This document shows, piece after piece, positions 39,555 to 49,258 of a DNA stretch of 64,000 nt (within the stretch, counting starts at the first letter, position 1; each line of letters opens with the position of its first letter). The DNA comes from Xenophilus sp. AP218F (GTDB taxonomy: Bacteria > Pseudomonadota > Gammaproteobacteria > Burkholderiales > Chromobacteriaceae): NCBI GenBank assembly GCA_002213445.1, contig NJIE01000023.1, forward strand, positions 1-64,000, written 5' to 3'. The position numbers and the translations under genes were made by a program. Under the pieces are notes generated by a model. That model worked only from the letters and a program-made list of their open reading frames with translations. It was not told the DNA's origin and ran no database searches.

Positions 39555-39708
39555 GTACCCGCTCCAAGTCGATGGCCGTGCTTTTCATCTTAGCTAGCTG
39601 TCGTGAAATACCTAGCAGAAATACGTAAATTTCGTTTAGCCATTCCTCGCGCAAAGCAGGCCAATCCGCGCGAAACCTGGCCCTCCCCCGCCAGAATCCT
39701 GACGCGCG

Positions 39709-39746
39709 CAGAACAAAACCCCCGCGAGTGCGGGGGTTTTGTTCTG
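39709..39746. terminator. Strong intrinsic terminator of pnp
   Basis: A perfect 17-bp inverted repeat (39709-39725 with 39730-39746) with a 4-base loop includes A4 and T4 runs in its arms, giving a functional terminator in either direction. It follows the pnp stop codon by 32 bases. Confidence 0.92.
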
Positions 39747-39778
39747 GCCAGAACCGCGCCTTGCGGCGCGGATCGGAC

Positions 39779-41923
39779 TTACTGCGCCTTCAGGCCGAAG
39801 GATTCGGCGGTGGCGTGAGCGGCTTTCGCCTCTTCTTCCAGCAGCGCCTTGATCGACAGGCGGATGCGGCCGCGGTCGTCCATCTCGATGGCCTTGACCT
39901 TCACAACCTGGCCTTCCTTCAGGTAGTCGGCCACGTTCTTGATGCGCTCGTTGGCGATCTGCGAAATGTGAACCAGACCATCCTTGCCCGGCAGGATGGA
40001 AACGATGGCGCCGACGTTGTTGTCGAGGATCTTGACCACGGTGCCTTCGTACACCTTGCCCACTTCGACTTCAACGGTGATCTCTTCGATGCGCTTCTTG
40101 GCCGCTTCCGCGCCCTCGTTGCTCACCGAAGCGATGGTGATGGTGCCGTCTTCCTCGATGTTGATCTCGCAACCGGTGTCCTTGGTGATGGAACGGATGG
40201 TTTCGCCGCCCTTGCCGATCACTTCGCGGATTTTCTCCGGGTTGATCTTCATCACGTACAGACGCGGCGCGTGGGCGGACAGCTCTTGCGGGCCGTCCAC
40301 GGCTTCCTTCATCAGGCTCAGGATGTGCATGCGGCCTTCCTTGGCCTGGTCCAGAGCGACCTGCATGATTTCCTTGGTGATGCCCTGGATCTTGATGTCC
40401 ATCTGCAGCGCGGTGATGCCTTCGGCGGTGCCGGCTACCTTGAAGTCCATGTCGCCCAGGTGATCTTCGTCGCCCAGGATGTCGGTCAGCACCGCGAAGC
40501 GGTTGCCTTCCAGAATCAGGCCCATGGCGATGCCGGCCACGTGCGCCTTCAGCGGCACGCCGGCGGACAGCAGCGACAGGCAGCCGCCGCACACCGAAGC
40601 CATGGAGGACGAACCGTTGGATTCGGTGATTTCCGACACCACGCGCATCGAGTAGCCGAACTCGGTTTCCGGCGGCAGCACGGCGACCAACGCGCGCTTG
40701 GCCAGACGGCCGTGGCCGATTTCACGACGCTTCGGCGGGCCCATGCGGCCGGCTTCGCCGGTGGAGTACGGCGGGAAGTTGTAGTGCAGCATGAAACGCT
40801 CGGTGTATTCGCCGGCCAGCGCGTCGATGATCTGCTCGTCCTGCTTGGTGCCGAGGGTGGTCACTACCAGGCCCTGGGTTTCGCCGCGGGTGAACAGCGC
40901 GGAACCGTGGGTGCGCGGCAGCACGTTGCTGCGGATGCTGATCGGGCGCACGGTGCGGGTGTCGCGGCCGTCGATGCGCGGCTCGCCGGCCAGGATCTGG
41001 CCGCGTACGATTTCAGCTTCCAGGCTCTTGAAGATGCCCTTGATCTCGTTGGCCTTCAGCGTGTCGGTTTCTTCCGTGATCAGCGCGGCCTTGACTGCGT
41101 CCCAGGCTTCGTTGATGGCCACGGTGCGGGCTTGCTTCTGGCGCAGGCGGAAGGCTTCGGCCAGCTTGGCGCCGGCTACGGCGCGCACCTGGGCGATCAG
41201 CTCTTCGTTGGCGACCGGAGCGGCCCAGTCGAACATCACCGGGTTCACTTCGTCGGCCAGTTCGTTGATGGCCTTGATCGCGGCTTGCATCTGCTCGTGG
41301 CCGAACACCACGGCGCCCAGCATCACGGCTTCCGGCAGTTCCTTGGCTTCCGATTCCACCATCAGCACGGCGCGCTCGGTGCCGGCCACCACCAGGTCCA
41401 TCTGCGAAGTGTGCAGCTGGGTCTTGGTCGGGTTCAGGATGTACTGGCCGTCAGCGTAGCCTACGCGCGCGGCGCCGATCGGGCCGGCGAACGGCAGGCC
41501 GGAGATCGCCAGCGCGGCGGAAGCGCCGATCATGGCCGGGATGTCGGAGTCGACTTCCGGGTTCAGCGATACCACGGTGGCGACGATCTGCACGTCGTGG
41601 TAGAAGCCTTCCGGGAACAGCGGGCGGATCGGACGGTCGATCAGGCGGCTGGTCAGCACTTCCTTCTCGGACTGCTTGCCTTCGCGCTTGAAGAAGCCGC
41701 CCGGGATCTTGCCCGCGGCGTAGGTGCGCTCCAGGTAGTCCACGGTCAGCGGGAAGAAGTCCTGGCCCGGCTTGACGCTCTTGCCGCCAACCACGGTCAC
41801 CAGCACTACGGTGTCGTCAACGGTCACCAGCACCGAGCCGGAAGCCTGGCGAGCGATTTCGCCGGTTTCCAGGGTGACGGTCTGATTGCCGTACTGGAAC
41901 GATTTGGTAATTTTATTGAACAC
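39779..41923 (-). CDS. pnp: Polyribonucleotide nucleotidyltransferase (PNPase)
   Basis: A 714-residue PNPase: two RNase PH domains (first from [20 protein letters not shown], second from [20 protein letters not shown]), an alpha linker, a KH domain ([20 protein letters not shown]) and an S1 domain ([20 protein letters not shown]). It degrades RNA 3' to 5' using phosphate. The start codon is GTG. The 5' leader contains a long hairpin like the RNase III-cleaved one through which E. coli PNPase represses its own synthesis. rpsO lies upstream with its own terminator, the classical rpsO-pnp order. Confidence 0.97.
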   Translation of the reverse strand: MFNKITKSFQYGNQTVTLETGEIARQASGSVLVTVDDTVVLVTVVGGKSVKPGQDFFPLTVDYLERTYAAGKIPGGFFKREGKQSEKEVLTSRLIDRPIRPLFPEGFYHDVQIVATVVSLNPEVDSDIPAMIGASAALAISGLPFAGPIGAARVGYADGQYILNPTKTQLHTSQMDLVVAGTERAVLMVESEAKELPEAVMLGAVVFGHEQMQAAIKAINELADEVNPVMFDWAAPVANEELIAQVRAVAGAKLAEAFRLRQKQARTVAINEAWDAVKAALITEETDTLKANEIKGIFKSLEAEIVRGQILAGEPRIDGRDTRTVRPISIRSNVLPRTHGSALFTRGETQGLVVTTLGTKQDEQIIDALAGEYTERFMLHYNFPPYSTGEAGRMGPPKRREIGHGRLAKRALVAVLPPETEFGYSMRVVSEITESNGSSSMASVCGGCLSLLSAGVPLKAHVAGIAMGLILEGNRFAVLTDILGDEDHLGDMDFKVAGTAEGITALQMDIKIQGITKEIMQVALDQAKEGRMHILSLMKEAVDGPQELSAHAPRLYVMKINPEKIREVIGKGGETIRSITKDTGCEINIEEDGTITIASVSNEGAEAAKKRIEEITVEVEVGKVYEGTVVKILDNNVGAIVSILPGKDGLVHISQIANERIKNVADYLKEGQVVKVKAIEMDDRGRIRLSIKALLEEEAKAAHATAESFGLKAQ

Positions 41924-41968
41924 AGGGTTTCCCTATCTTGTGTGTTGCAAAATCCGCGGGCCGATAAA

Positions 41969-42040
41969 AACAACGGGAACCCCTAAAAATTCAGACCTAC
42001 GCGCGTCAGATCGGAATTTCTAGAGGCTCCCCCCGTTGTT
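41969..42040 (-). promoter_or_regulatory. Long RNase III-type hairpin in the pnp leader
   Basis: On the sense (minus) strand the RNA can form a 9-bp outer stem (42032-42040 with 41969-41977), a 3-base bulge, then 15 consecutive pairs including three G-U (42014-42028 region with 41978-41992), and a 21-base loop that can itself form five pairs. Such a long duplex directly ahead of pnp matches the known RNase III processing site that underlies PNPase autoregulation in enteric bacteria. The function here is inferred from that parallel. A T run follows the stem, so partial termination is also possible. Confidence 0.7.
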
Positions 42041-42045
42041 ACAAC

Positions 42046-42074
42046 AATATAACCCGCGACTCTTCCGGTATGAA
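42046..42074 (-). promoter_or_regulatory. Candidate pnp promoter
   Basis: On the minus strand TTCATA (42069-42074) and TATATT (42046-42051) are 17 bases apart. The predicted transcript begins just at the foot of the leader hairpin. The -35 overlaps the base of the rpsO terminator, so pnp can be transcribed independently of rpsO. Confidence 0.55.
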
Positions 42075-42101
42075 AAAGTCGCAGCAAGCTGCGACTTTTT
42101 C
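42072..42101 (-). terminator. Intrinsic terminator of rpsO
   Basis: A perfect 14-bp inverted repeat (42072-42085 with 42088-42101) ends in a T5 run within the arm on the minus strand. It starts 16 bases past the rpsO stop codon. Confidence 0.88.
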
Positions 42102-42116
42102 AGAACCGTATACCGA

Positions 42117-42386
42117 TTACTTGCGCAGGCCCAGACGGGTGATCAGCGCGCGGTAGCCTTCAGCGTCAGTGCGCTTCAGGTAGTCCAGCAGACGACGACG
42201 ACGGCTAACCAGCTTCAGCAGACCACGACGGCTGTGGTGGTCCTTGGTGTTGGCCTTGAAGTGGGGAGTCAGGTCGTTGATGCGGGCGGTCAGCAGTGCG
42301 ATTTGCACTTCGGAAGAACCGGTATCGCCTTCCTTGCGCTGAAAACCTTTAACGATGTCTGCTTTTTGTTCGGCGGTCATTGCCAT
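42117..42386 (-). CDS. rpsO: 30S ribosomal protein S15
   Basis: An 89-residue S15, exact family length, with the signature block [20 protein letters not shown] and [16 protein letters not shown]. It binds the central domain of 16S rRNA early in 30S assembly. GGAG precedes the ATG. Located between truB and pnp as in many proteobacteria. A small GGGTTT-tc-AAACCC inverted repeat lies in its leader at about 42411-42424, but I cannot say whether it is the S15 autoregulatory structure. Confidence 0.97.
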   Translation of the reverse strand: MAMTAEQKADIVKGFQRKEGDTGSSEVQIALLTARINDLTPHFKANTKDHHSRRGLLKLVSRRRRLLDYLKRTDAEGYRALITRLGLRK

Positions 42387-42479
42387 TTTGGATTACTCCA
42401 GTTTCAGTAGGGGGTTTGAAAACCCGACAAGTGCAGCGAGCAGGAAACCCAACCCATCCGCACTCCGGTAAGGTGCCGC

Positions 42480-43403
42480 TTACGGCGTTTCCGCCTTGAC
42501 GGCCAGGAGCCGGATCGGATGCAGGCGACCATCGTCGCGCGCCTCGCCCAGCCCCAGGAACTTCCGGTTCGCCTGATGGTAGACCCGGAAGCGCTGCATT
42601 TTCTCATACTTCCCGGCAAAAAGCACGGGCTGGCCGTGATTGAATTTGCCTGCCGCGTTTTCATCCAGCTCGGTGTCGGGAAAATGCCGCACCAGCACGT
42701 CCATCGGCAATAGCAAGGCTTCGCGGCCGGCCATGTCCAGCGCTTCCACATCAGCCAGCGCATGCGCCTCGTCCAGGGAAAAACCGCCGGTGGCGGTGCG
42801 GCGCAGCGCGGTCAGATGCGCGCCGCAACCCAGCGCCTCGCCGATGTCGCAAGCCAGGGTGCGGATGTAGGTGCCCTTGCTGCACACCACGTCGATCTCG
42901 GCGGACACGCCGTCAAACGACAGCAGTTCCAGCTTGTGGATGGTGACCTGACGCGCCTCGCGCGGAATCTCGATGCCGGCGCGGGCGTATTCGTACAGCG
43001 GCTTGCCCTGGTGCTTGAGCGCCGAGTACATCGGCGGCACCTGGCTGATCTCGCCGCGAAAGCGTTCGATCGCCGCCTGCAGCTCGGCCAGGCCGAAAGC
43101 CACCTCGCGCTCGGACACCACCTCGCCTTCGACATCGCCAGTAGTGGTCACCACGCCGAATTTCACCGTGGCGCGGTAGCCCTTGTCGGCGTCCAGCAGG
43201 TAGGACGAGAACTTGGTGGCGTCGCCGAAGCACGCCGGCAGCAAGCCGGTGGCCAGCGGGTCCAGCACGCCGGTATGGCCGGCCTTGGCGGCGTTGAGCA
43301 GCCAGCGCGCCTTTTGCAGCGCGTTGTTGCTGGAAATATCGTAGGGCTTGTCGATCAGCAGCACGCCGTCAATCTGGCGTCGGTTGCTGCGCGGCTTGCT
43401 CAT
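42480..43403 (-). CDS. truB: tRNA pseudouridine(55) synthase TruB
   Basis: A 307-residue TruB: RQIDGVLLIDKPYDISSNNA start, the catalytic Asp in GHTGVLDPLATGLLP, the GEISQVPPMYSALKHQGKPL block and the KGTYIRTLACDIGEALG block, then a PUA-like C-terminus. It makes pseudouridine at position 55 in the T loop of tRNAs. The start overlaps the rbfA stop by four bases (ATGA), so the two are translationally coupled. Confidence 0.97.
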   Translation of the reverse strand: MSKPRSNRRQIDGVLLIDKPYDISSNNALQKARWLLNAAKAGHTGVLDPLATGLLPACFGDATKFSSYLLDADKGYRATVKFGVVTTTGDVEGEVVSEREVAFGLAELQAAIERFRGEISQVPPMYSALKHQGKPLYEYARAGIEIPREARQVTIHKLELLSFDGVSAEIDVVCSKGTYIRTLACDIGEALGCGAHLTALRRTATGGFSLDEAHALADVEALDMAGREALLLPMDVLVRHFPDTELDENAAGKFNHGQPVLFAGKYEKMQRFRVYHQANRKFLGLGEARDDGRLHPIRLLAVKAETP

Positions 43404-43816
43404 TCGCGGTCTTCCTCGCCGCCCTCGGCCGCCGGCGCGTCGCTGCCGAACTTCTCGGCGTCTTCGCGCGCCACCTGATTGATCAGGTTGGTCAGGTGCA
43501 TGCCGCGCTCTACCGACTCGTCGTAGACGAAATGCAGCTGCGGCATGCTGAACATCTTGATGGCGCGGCCCAGCTCGTTGCGCAGATAGCCGGCGGAGCT
43601 TTCCAGCGCTTCCTGGGTCGCTTCGCGGGTCTTGGCATCCATCACCGTGTAGTAGACCTTGGCGTGCGAGTAATCGCGCGTCACTTCCACCTGGGTGATG
43701 GTGATCCAGCCCGCGCGCGGGTCTTTCAGGCCCTTGCGGGTGAGTTCGGCCAGTTCGCGCTGAATCTGCTCGGATACGCGGTCGGCACGGGAGAAACCTT
43801 TTTTGGCTTTGGCCAT
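43400..43816 (-). CDS. rbfA: 30S ribosome-binding factor A
   Basis: A 138-residue RbfA with the KH-like core (RVSEQIQRELAELTRKGLKD, WITITQVEVTRDYSHAKVYY, RNELGRAIKMFSMPQLHFVY) and an acidic C-terminal tail. It assists maturation of the 16S 5' end in the 30S subunit and is important in cold. I chose the ATG at 43816 with GGAAG upstream; the frame extends to 43981 but without family similarity. It lies after a terminator that follows infB, so a separate promoter or readthrough is implied. Confidence 0.95.
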   Translation of the reverse strand: MAKAKKGFSRADRVSEQIQRELAELTRKGLKDPRAGWITITQVEVTRDYSHAKVYYTVMDAKTREATQEALESSAGYLRNELGRAIKMFSMPQLHFVYDESVERGMHLTNLINQVAREDAEKFGSDAPAAEGGEEDRE

Positions 43817-43987
43817 AGCACTTCCAATCAATTTAATCAGCCACGGAAACGCACGAACGACACGAAAACCAGCCGCCCGCGACGTGCAACCGCGCGAGCC
43901 GCCCGCCGGCTTCCCGATCAGTCGCCTTGCGCAGCTTGCCGCGCGCGGCCCCTGTGTCCTGCCGTGCGTTTCCGCGGCCAATTCAAA

Positions 43988-44045
43988 TATGAAAAAGGCG
44001 AGCGCCTGCCGACCTTTCGGTCAGACCGGCACCCGCCCCTGGCGT
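43988..44045 (-). terminator. Probable terminator of the rimP-nusA-infB operon
   Basis: On the minus strand an interrupted GC-rich hairpin capped by a GAAA tetraloop (GACC-GAAA-GGTC) ends in CGCCTTTTTC. It lies a few bases after the infB stop codon. The outer stem has mismatches, so efficiency may be partial. Confidence 0.65.
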
Positions 44046-44051
44046 CCCTAA

Positions 44052-46943
44052 TTACAGGGAGCGCGCGACTTCCACGATTTCGAACGCTTCCAGCTGGTCG
44101 CCTTCCTGGATGTCGTTGAAGTTCTTCAGCATCAGGCCGCATTCGTAGCCCTGCTTCACTTCCTTCACGTCGTCCTTGAAGCGCTTCAGCGATTCCAGTT
44201 CGCCGGTGTGCACCACCACGTGGTTGCGGATCAGGCGGATCGAAGCGGTGCGCTTGATCATGCCGTCGGTCACCATGCAACCTGCGATGTTGCCGACCTT
44301 GGAGACCGGGATCACCTGACGGATCTCGACGGTACCCAGGATCTGTTCCTTCTTCTCCGGAGCCAGCATGCCGGACAGAGCGGCCTTCACTTCGTCTACC
44401 GCATCGTAAATGATGTTGTAGTAGCGAATGTCCACGCCTTCGTTTTCCGCCAGCTTGCGGGCCGCGGCGTCGGCGCGGGTGTTGAAGCCGATGACGATGG
44501 CCTTGGAGGCGATGGCCAGGTTGACGTCGGATTCGCTGATGCCGCCCACGCCGGAGTGCAGGATGGCGACGCGAACTTCGTCGGTGGACAGCTTCTGCAA
44601 GCTGCCGGCCAGCGCTTCGTAGGAGCCTTGCACGTCGGCCTTGATGATGATGGACAGGGTTTGCACCTCGCCTTCGGCCATCTGCGCGAACATGTTTTCC
44701 AGCTTGGCGGCCTGCTGCTTGGCCAGACGCACGTCGCGGAACTTGCCTGCGCGGAACAGGGCGATTTCACGCGCCTTCTTCTCGTCGGCCAGGACCATGG
44801 CGTCTTCGCCGGCTTGCGGCACGTCGGACAAGCCCAGGATTTCCACCGGAATGGCCGGGCCAGCGGATTCGATGGCCTTGCCGTTTTCGTCCATCATGGC
44901 GCGAACGCGACCGAAAGAGGTGCCCGCCAGAACCACGTCGCCCTTCTTCAGGGTGCCGGACTGAACCAGCAGGGTGGCGACCGGACCGCGGCCCTTGTCG
45001 AGGCGAGCCTCGACGATGATGCCCTTGGCCAGCGAATCCACCGGAGCCTTCAGCTCCAGCACTTCGGCTTGCAGCAGGATGGCTTCCAGCAGCGCGTCGA
45101 TGTTCAGGCCCATCTTGGCCGACACTTCGACGAACTGGGTGTCGCCGCCCCAGTCTTCCGGCACCACTTCATGCGATACCAGTTCCTGACGGATGCGTTC
45201 GACGTTGGCGCCCTGCTTGTCGATCTTGTTCACCGCCACCACCATCGGCACCTTGGCGGCCTTGGCGTGGTGAATGGCCTCGATCGTCTGCGGCATCACG
45301 CCGTCGTCGGCCGCAACCACCAGCACCACGATGTCGGTGGCCTTGGCGCCGCGGGCACGCATCGCGGTAAACGCTTCGTGACCCGGAGTATCCAGGAAGG
45401 TGATCATGCCGCGCGGGGTTTCCACGTGGTAAGCGCCGATGTGCTGGGTAATGCCGCCGGCTTCGCCCGCCGCCACCTTGGCGCGACGGATGTAGTCCAG
45501 CAGCGAGGTCTTGCCGTGGTCGACGTGACCCATCACGGTCACCACCGGGGAGCGCGGCAGCTCCGCCGTTTCCACGGCTTCGCCTTCCACGCCGGTTTCC
45601 AGGTAGGCTTCCGGATCGTCCGCCTGGGCGGCCTTCGGATTGTGGCCCATTTCTTCCACGACGATCATCGCGGTTTCCTGGTCCAGCACCTGGTTGATGG
45701 TAACCATCATGCCCATCTTCATCAGCGTCTTGATCACCTCGACGGCCTTGACGGCCATCTTGTGCGCCAGTTCGGCGACGGTGATGGTTTCCGGAACCAG
45801 CACGTCATGGACGATCGGTTCGGTCGGCGCCTGGAAGGCATGCTGGTTGTTGCTCTGCTTGTGACGACCCTTGCCGCCGCGCGACTTCCAGTCGCTGCCG
45901 GCGTCGCCGCCCTTGGTCTTCAAACCGCGGCCGCCCTTCTTGCCTTCGTCCCAGCGGTCGCCGCCCTTCTTGTTGCCGCCTTTCTTGGCGTCCGGACGAC
46001 CGGCCACGGTCGCCGGCACCGCCGGAGCGGCGGGCGCGCCGGCCACGCCGGGACGCGGGCCGCGATTGTCGCCTGCCGGACGCGGGCCGCGGCTGTCGCC
46101 AGCCGGGCGCGGGCCACGGTTGTCGCCTGCCGGGCGCGGGCCGCGATTGTCGCCAGCCGGGCGCGGACCGCGGTTGTCGCCCGGACGGGCGTTGCGGTTG
46201 TCGCCGGCCGGACGCGGGCCGCGATCGTTCGGAGCCGGACGGCGCTCTTCGCGCTGCGGCTCGGCCACCGGGGCCGGCGCAGGGGCCGGAGCCGGCTGCG
46301 AGGCGGCCAGTTTGGCGGCCTGGCGGCGCTCTTCGCGCTCGATCTTCTCGCGCATCAGCGCTTCCTGACGGGCGCGGAACGCTGCCTGGCGCTTTTCTTC
46401 CGCTTCGCGCGCGGCGATTTCTTCCGGCGTGAGGATGGAGGCGACGGTCGGGCGGGCCGCCGGGGCCGGTTTCGGCTCAGGCTTGGCTTCGACCTTGACT
46501 TCCGGTTTCGGCTCCGGCTTGGCCTCGGCCTTGACTTCCGGCTTGGGCTCCGGCTTGGCCTCGACCTTGGCTTCCGGCTTCGGCTCAGGCTTGGCTTCCG
46601 CAACCGGCTTGGCCGCTTCGGCGACGGCCGGCTTGGCCGCCTCGGCGCGCGGAGCGTCTTCCGGACGCGCCACTACGCGCTTCTTGCGGGTTTCCACGGT
46701 CACAGTGCCGCCATCCGCCTTCTTCACTTCGGAAGTGGACTTGCGCGTCACGGTGATGCCGGCGTCTTCGCGGGCGCCGCCATGTGCGCGCTTCAGATAG
46801 TCCAGAAGCTGGGACTTGTCTTGCGCCGACAGGGTGTCTTCCGGCGAGCGTTTGCTCACGCCGGCCGCCTTCAGCTGTTCCAGCAGGCGTTCCGGCGAGA
46901 GATTCATCTCGCTGGCAAATTGTTTTACATTCGTCAAAACCAT
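44052..46943 (-). CDS. infB: Translation initiation factor IF-2
   Basis: A 963-residue IF-2. The N-terminus ([20 protein letters not shown]) is the IF2-N domain. A long low-complexity linker (about 100-330) has AKPEPKPE-type repeats and then six near-identical GPRPAGDNR units. The G domain starts near [20 protein letters not shown] (about residue 465), followed by domains II-IV. It brings fMet-tRNA to the 30S subunit. I chose the ATG at 46943 over the TTG four codons earlier; GGGAAG precedes it. It follows nusA by 39 bases in the conserved operon. Confidence 0.97.
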   Translation of the reverse strand: MVLTNVKQFASEMNLSPERLLEQLKAAGVSKRSPEDTLSAQDKSQLLDYLKRAHGGAREDAGITVTRKSTSEVKKADGGTVTVETRKKRVVARPEDAPRAEAAKPAVAEAAKPVAEAKPEPKPEAKVEAKPEPKPEVKAEAKPEPKPEVKVEAKPEPKPAPAARPTVASILTPEEIAAREAEEKRQAAFRARQEALMREKIEREERRQAAKLAASQPAPAPAPAPVAEPQREERRPAPNDRGPRPAGDNRNARPGDNRGPRPAGDNRGPRPAGDNRGPRPAGDSRGPRPAGDNRGPRPGVAGAPAAPAVPATVAGRPDAKKGGNKKGGDRWDEGKKGGRGLKTKGGDAGSDWKSRGGKGRHKQSNNQHAFQAPTEPIVHDVLVPETITVAELAHKMAVKAVEVIKTLMKMGMMVTINQVLDQETAMIVVEEMGHNPKAAQADDPEAYLETGVEGEAVETAELPRSPVVTVMGHVDHGKTSLLDYIRRAKVAAGEAGGITQHIGAYHVETPRGMITFLDTPGHEAFTAMRARGAKATDIVVLVVAADDGVMPQTIEAIHHAKAAKVPMVVAVNKIDKQGANVERIRQELVSHEVVPEDWGGDTQFVEVSAKMGLNIDALLEAILLQAEVLELKAPVDSLAKGIIVEARLDKGRGPVATLLVQSGTLKKGDVVLAGTSFGRVRAMMDENGKAIESAGPAIPVEILGLSDVPQAGEDAMVLADEKKAREIALFRAGKFRDVRLAKQQAAKLENMFAQMAEGEVQTLSIIIKADVQGSYEALAGSLQKLSTDEVRVAILHSGVGGISESDVNLAIASKAIVIGFNTRADAAARKLAENEGVDIRYYNIIYDAVDEVKAALSGMLAPEKKEQILGTVEIRQVIPVSKVGNIAGCMVTDGMIKRTASIRLIRNHVVVHTGELESLKRFKDDVKEVKQGYECGLMLKNFNDIQEGDQLEAFEIVEVARSL
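46050..46232. repeat. 24-bp tandem repeats within infB
   Basis: About six to seven near-identical 24-base units encode the eight-residue motif GPRPAGDN-R in the IF-2 linker. Units differ mostly by synonymous or single-residue changes (S for N, one shortened unit). Such arrays expand and contract by slippage; the reading frame is kept because the unit is a multiple of three. Confidence 0.85.
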
Positions 46944-46982
46944 GCGTCTTCCCAAATTCCGTAAATACTTCCCGAGAAAGCC

Positions 46983-48461
46983 TTACTGGTTAAACCAGTG
47001 TTCGCGCGCCTTCATGATGATGGCGCGAGCAGCTTCCGCTTCCATGCCGGTAATGTCCACCAGATCGTCAACGGCCAGGTCGGCCAGATCGTCGCGGGTG
47101 GTCACACCGCCTGCGGCCAGCTTGCGAACCAGCTCGGCATCGAGGCCTTCAACGTCCTTCAGGTCGTCGGATACATTCTCGACCTGTTCTTCGGACGCGA
47201 TGGCCTGCGTCAGGAGCGCATCACGGGCGCGGCTACGCAGCTCGCTGACCAGCTCCTCGTCAAAGCCTTCGATTTCCAGCATTTCTTCAAGCGGCACATA
47301 GGCCACTTCTTCCAGCGCGGCAAAGCCTTCGCTTACCAGCTTGGCCGCGATGTCTTCTTCCACGCCCAGCGAGCTGATGAACAGCTGGCGCAGGGCGGCG
47401 TCTTCCGCCTGATGCTTCTCTTCCGCTTCGGCGACGGTCATGATGTTGAGGTACCAGCCGGTCAGCTCGGCGGCGAGCTTGACGTTCTGGCCGCTGCGGC
47501 CGATGGCCAGCGCCAGCTGCTCTTCCTCCACGATCACGTCCATGCTGTGATTGTCTTCGTCCACCATGATGCGGCTGACTTCGGCCGGCGACAGGGCGTT
47601 GATGACGAACTGGGCCGGCTCCGGCGCCCACAGCACGATGTCGACGCGCTCGCCCGCCAGCTCCTGGGTCACGGCCTGGACGCGGGAGCCGCGCATGCCG
47701 ATGCAGGTGCCCTGCGGGTCGATGCGGGCGTCGTTGGCCTTGACGGCGATCTTGGCGCGCATGCCCGGATCGCGCACGGCGGCGCGGATTTCCAGCATGC
47801 CTTCGTCGATCTCCGGCACTTCCAGCTCGAACAGCTTGGTCAGGAATTCCGGCGCGGTGCGCGACAGGATCAGCTGCGGGCCGCGGCCCTGGCGATCGAT
47901 GCGCAGCAGGTAGGCCTTGACGCGGTCGCCCACGCGCAGGTTTTCCTTCGGAATCATCTGGTCGCGCGGCAGCACGGCTTCCAGCTTGCCGCATTCGACG
48001 ATGGCGTTGCCGCGCTCGATGCGCTTGATGGTGCCGATCACCAGGTGTTCGCGGCGTTGCAGGAATTCGTTCAGCAGCTGTTCGCGCTCGGCGTCGCGGA
48101 TGCGTTGCAGGATGACCTGCTTGGCGGTCTGCGCGCCGATGCGGCCGAACTCGACGGCTTCCATCGGCTCTTCGATGAAAGCGCCCAGCTCGATGCGCGG
48201 ATCGCGCTCGCGAGCGTCTTCCAGGCTGATTTCCTTGCTTTCGGACTCAAGCAGCTCGTCCTCCACCACCATCCAGCGGCGGAAGGTTTGGTACTGACCG
48301 GTGTGGCGATCGATCTCGACGCGCACATCCATTTCGTCATCGGTAAACTTCTTTTTGGTTGCCGAAGCTAACGCCATCTCAAGGGCGGAAAACACCACAT
48401 CCTTGCTGACATTCTTTTCGCTCGCCAGGGCATCCACCAGCAACAAAATCTCGCGACTCAT
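46983..48461 (-). CDS. nusA: Transcription termination/antitermination protein NusA
   Basis: A 492-residue NusA with the N-terminal RNA polymerase-binding domain ([20 protein letters not shown]), S1 domain ([20 protein letters not shown]), two KH domains ([20 protein letters not shown] and [19 protein letters not shown]) and two C-terminal acidic repeats. It modulates pausing, termination and rRNA antitermination; the rrn boxA at the left edge of the window is one of its sites of action. Lies 51 bases after rimP. Confidence 0.97.
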   Translation of the reverse strand: MSREILLLVDALASEKNVSKDVVFSALEMALASATKKKFTDDEMDVRVEIDRHTGQYQTFRRWMVVEDELLESESKEISLEDARERDPRIELGAFIEEPMEAVEFGRIGAQTAKQVILQRIRDAEREQLLNEFLQRREHLVIGTIKRIERGNAIVECGKLEAVLPRDQMIPKENLRVGDRVKAYLLRIDRQGRGPQLILSRTAPEFLTKLFELEVPEIDEGMLEIRAAVRDPGMRAKIAVKANDARIDPQGTCIGMRGSRVQAVTQELAGERVDIVLWAPEPAQFVINALSPAEVSRIMVDEDNHSMDVIVEEEQLALAIGRSGQNVKLAAELTGWYLNIMTVAEAEEKHQAEDAALRQLFISSLGVEEDIAAKLVSEGFAALEEVAYVPLEEMLEIEGFDEELVSELRSRARDALLTQAIASEEQVENVSDDLKDVEGLDAELVRKLAAGGVTTRDDLADLAVDDLVDITGMEAEAARAIIMKAREHWFNQ

Positions 48462-48512
48462 GCATTCCTCTCCGAATTTTGTCCTTTTGCGTGGGCTATC
48501 GCCGACCAGACA

Positions 48513-48938
48513 TCAAAACTCAGGCTCGATACGAGCCTTGTCGATATTGGCGAACGGAATCACCACGGTGCGGCCATCCACTTCAAGCAGTACGGAGTCG
48601 TTTTCGACCCCGGCAAGACGACCGGTAAACTTCTTTTGCTGCTCGATCGGCATGCGCGTCTTGATCTTGGCCAGGCTTCCCGCAAAACGGACAAAGTCAG
48701 CCTCTTTCTTCAGGGGGCGATCCAGCCCCGGGGAAGAGACTTCCAACCGCTCGTAATCCACGTTTTCGACCATGAACACTCTGGTCAAGTGATTGCTCAC
48801 CAGCACGCAATCTTCCACGGTGATGCCACCGGGCTTATCCATAAACACGCGAAAACCGCCACCTGGGGTCATTTCGAAGTCGACCAACTCGTAGCCGAGA
48901 CCCGGCAGGGTGTTTTCCAGCAGCAAACGAACATCCAT
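48513..48938 (-). CDS. rimP: Ribosome maturation factor RimP
   Basis: A 141-residue RimP ([20 protein letters not shown] ... [20 protein letters not shown] ... [20 protein letters not shown]), needed for 30S maturation. First gene of rimP-nusA-infB. I chose the ATG at 48938; GGA lies 7-10 bases upstream. The ribosome site directly follows a hairpin with a T run, described separately, which could attenuate or stabilise the transcript. No metY tRNA precedes it, in contrast to E. coli. Confidence 0.95.
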   Translation of the reverse strand: MDVRLLLENTLPGLGYELVDFEMTPGGGFRVFMDKPGGITVEDCVLVSNHLTRVFMVENVDYERLEVSSPGLDRPLKKEADFVRFAGSLAKIKTRMPIEQQKKFTGRLAGVENDSVLLEVDGRTVVIPFANIDKARIEPEF

Positions 48939-48950
48939 TGCTTTTTCCAC

Positions 48951-48976
48951 AAATAAAAAATGGGCGAAACGCCCAT
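48951..48976 (-). promoter_or_regulatory. Terminator-like hairpin in the rimP leader
   Basis: On the minus strand a 7-bp stem (48970-48976 with 48960-48966) and 3-base loop is followed by TTTTTTATTT, then the rimP ribosome site. A TACAAT -10-like box at 48991-48996 would place the transcript start only about 8 bases before the hairpin. It may be an attenuator for readthrough from a more distant promoter or a 5' stability element. Confidence 0.6.
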
Positions 48977-48990
48977 CCCTAACCGTTGCG

Positions 48991-48996
48991 ATTGTA
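48991..48996 (-). promoter_or_regulatory. Possible -10 element of the rimP-nusA-infB promoter
   Basis: TACAAT on the minus strand, five of six consensus matches, lies 53 bases before rimP in the gap between divergent rimP and fadD. A good -35 at 16-18 bases is not seen. The rest of the gap (48997-49258) contains no gene and no tRNA. Confidence 0.4.
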
Positions 48997-49258
48997 ACCC
49001 ATTCCTGCAGAAAAGGAAACCAAGCCGGACAAGGGCAGAAACCGGGCCCGATCGGCCATGCCAATGCACTTTGCCAGCCTATTTCAGTTACGGTACATTA
49101 CCGCGAATCAAACAATGGTTTGATGACAGACGACTTTCCCGGTCCACCCCCTCGCGGCTGGCGGGCAAAAGGCGGCGCACAACAAGAACGTAAATGCAGA
49201 CGATGCCCGCCCGCGCGCGGCGCTCGTTGAAACCAGCACGACGGAGAAACCCGGATTT

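Noticed and set aside
46050-46232. Regular 24-bp repeats suggestive of a CRISPR array
   Set aside because: The units are contiguous, without spacers, and encode in-frame GPRPAGDNR repeats of IF-2; no cas genes are near.
44208-46964. 918-residue open frame opposite infB
   Set aside because: Antisense shadow; the low-complexity repeats of IF-2 keep the opposite frame open.
48977-49258. Possible metY tRNA upstream of rimP, as in E. coli
   Set aside because: No acceptor-stem, T-loop or CAT anticodon arrangement could be found on either strand of the gap.
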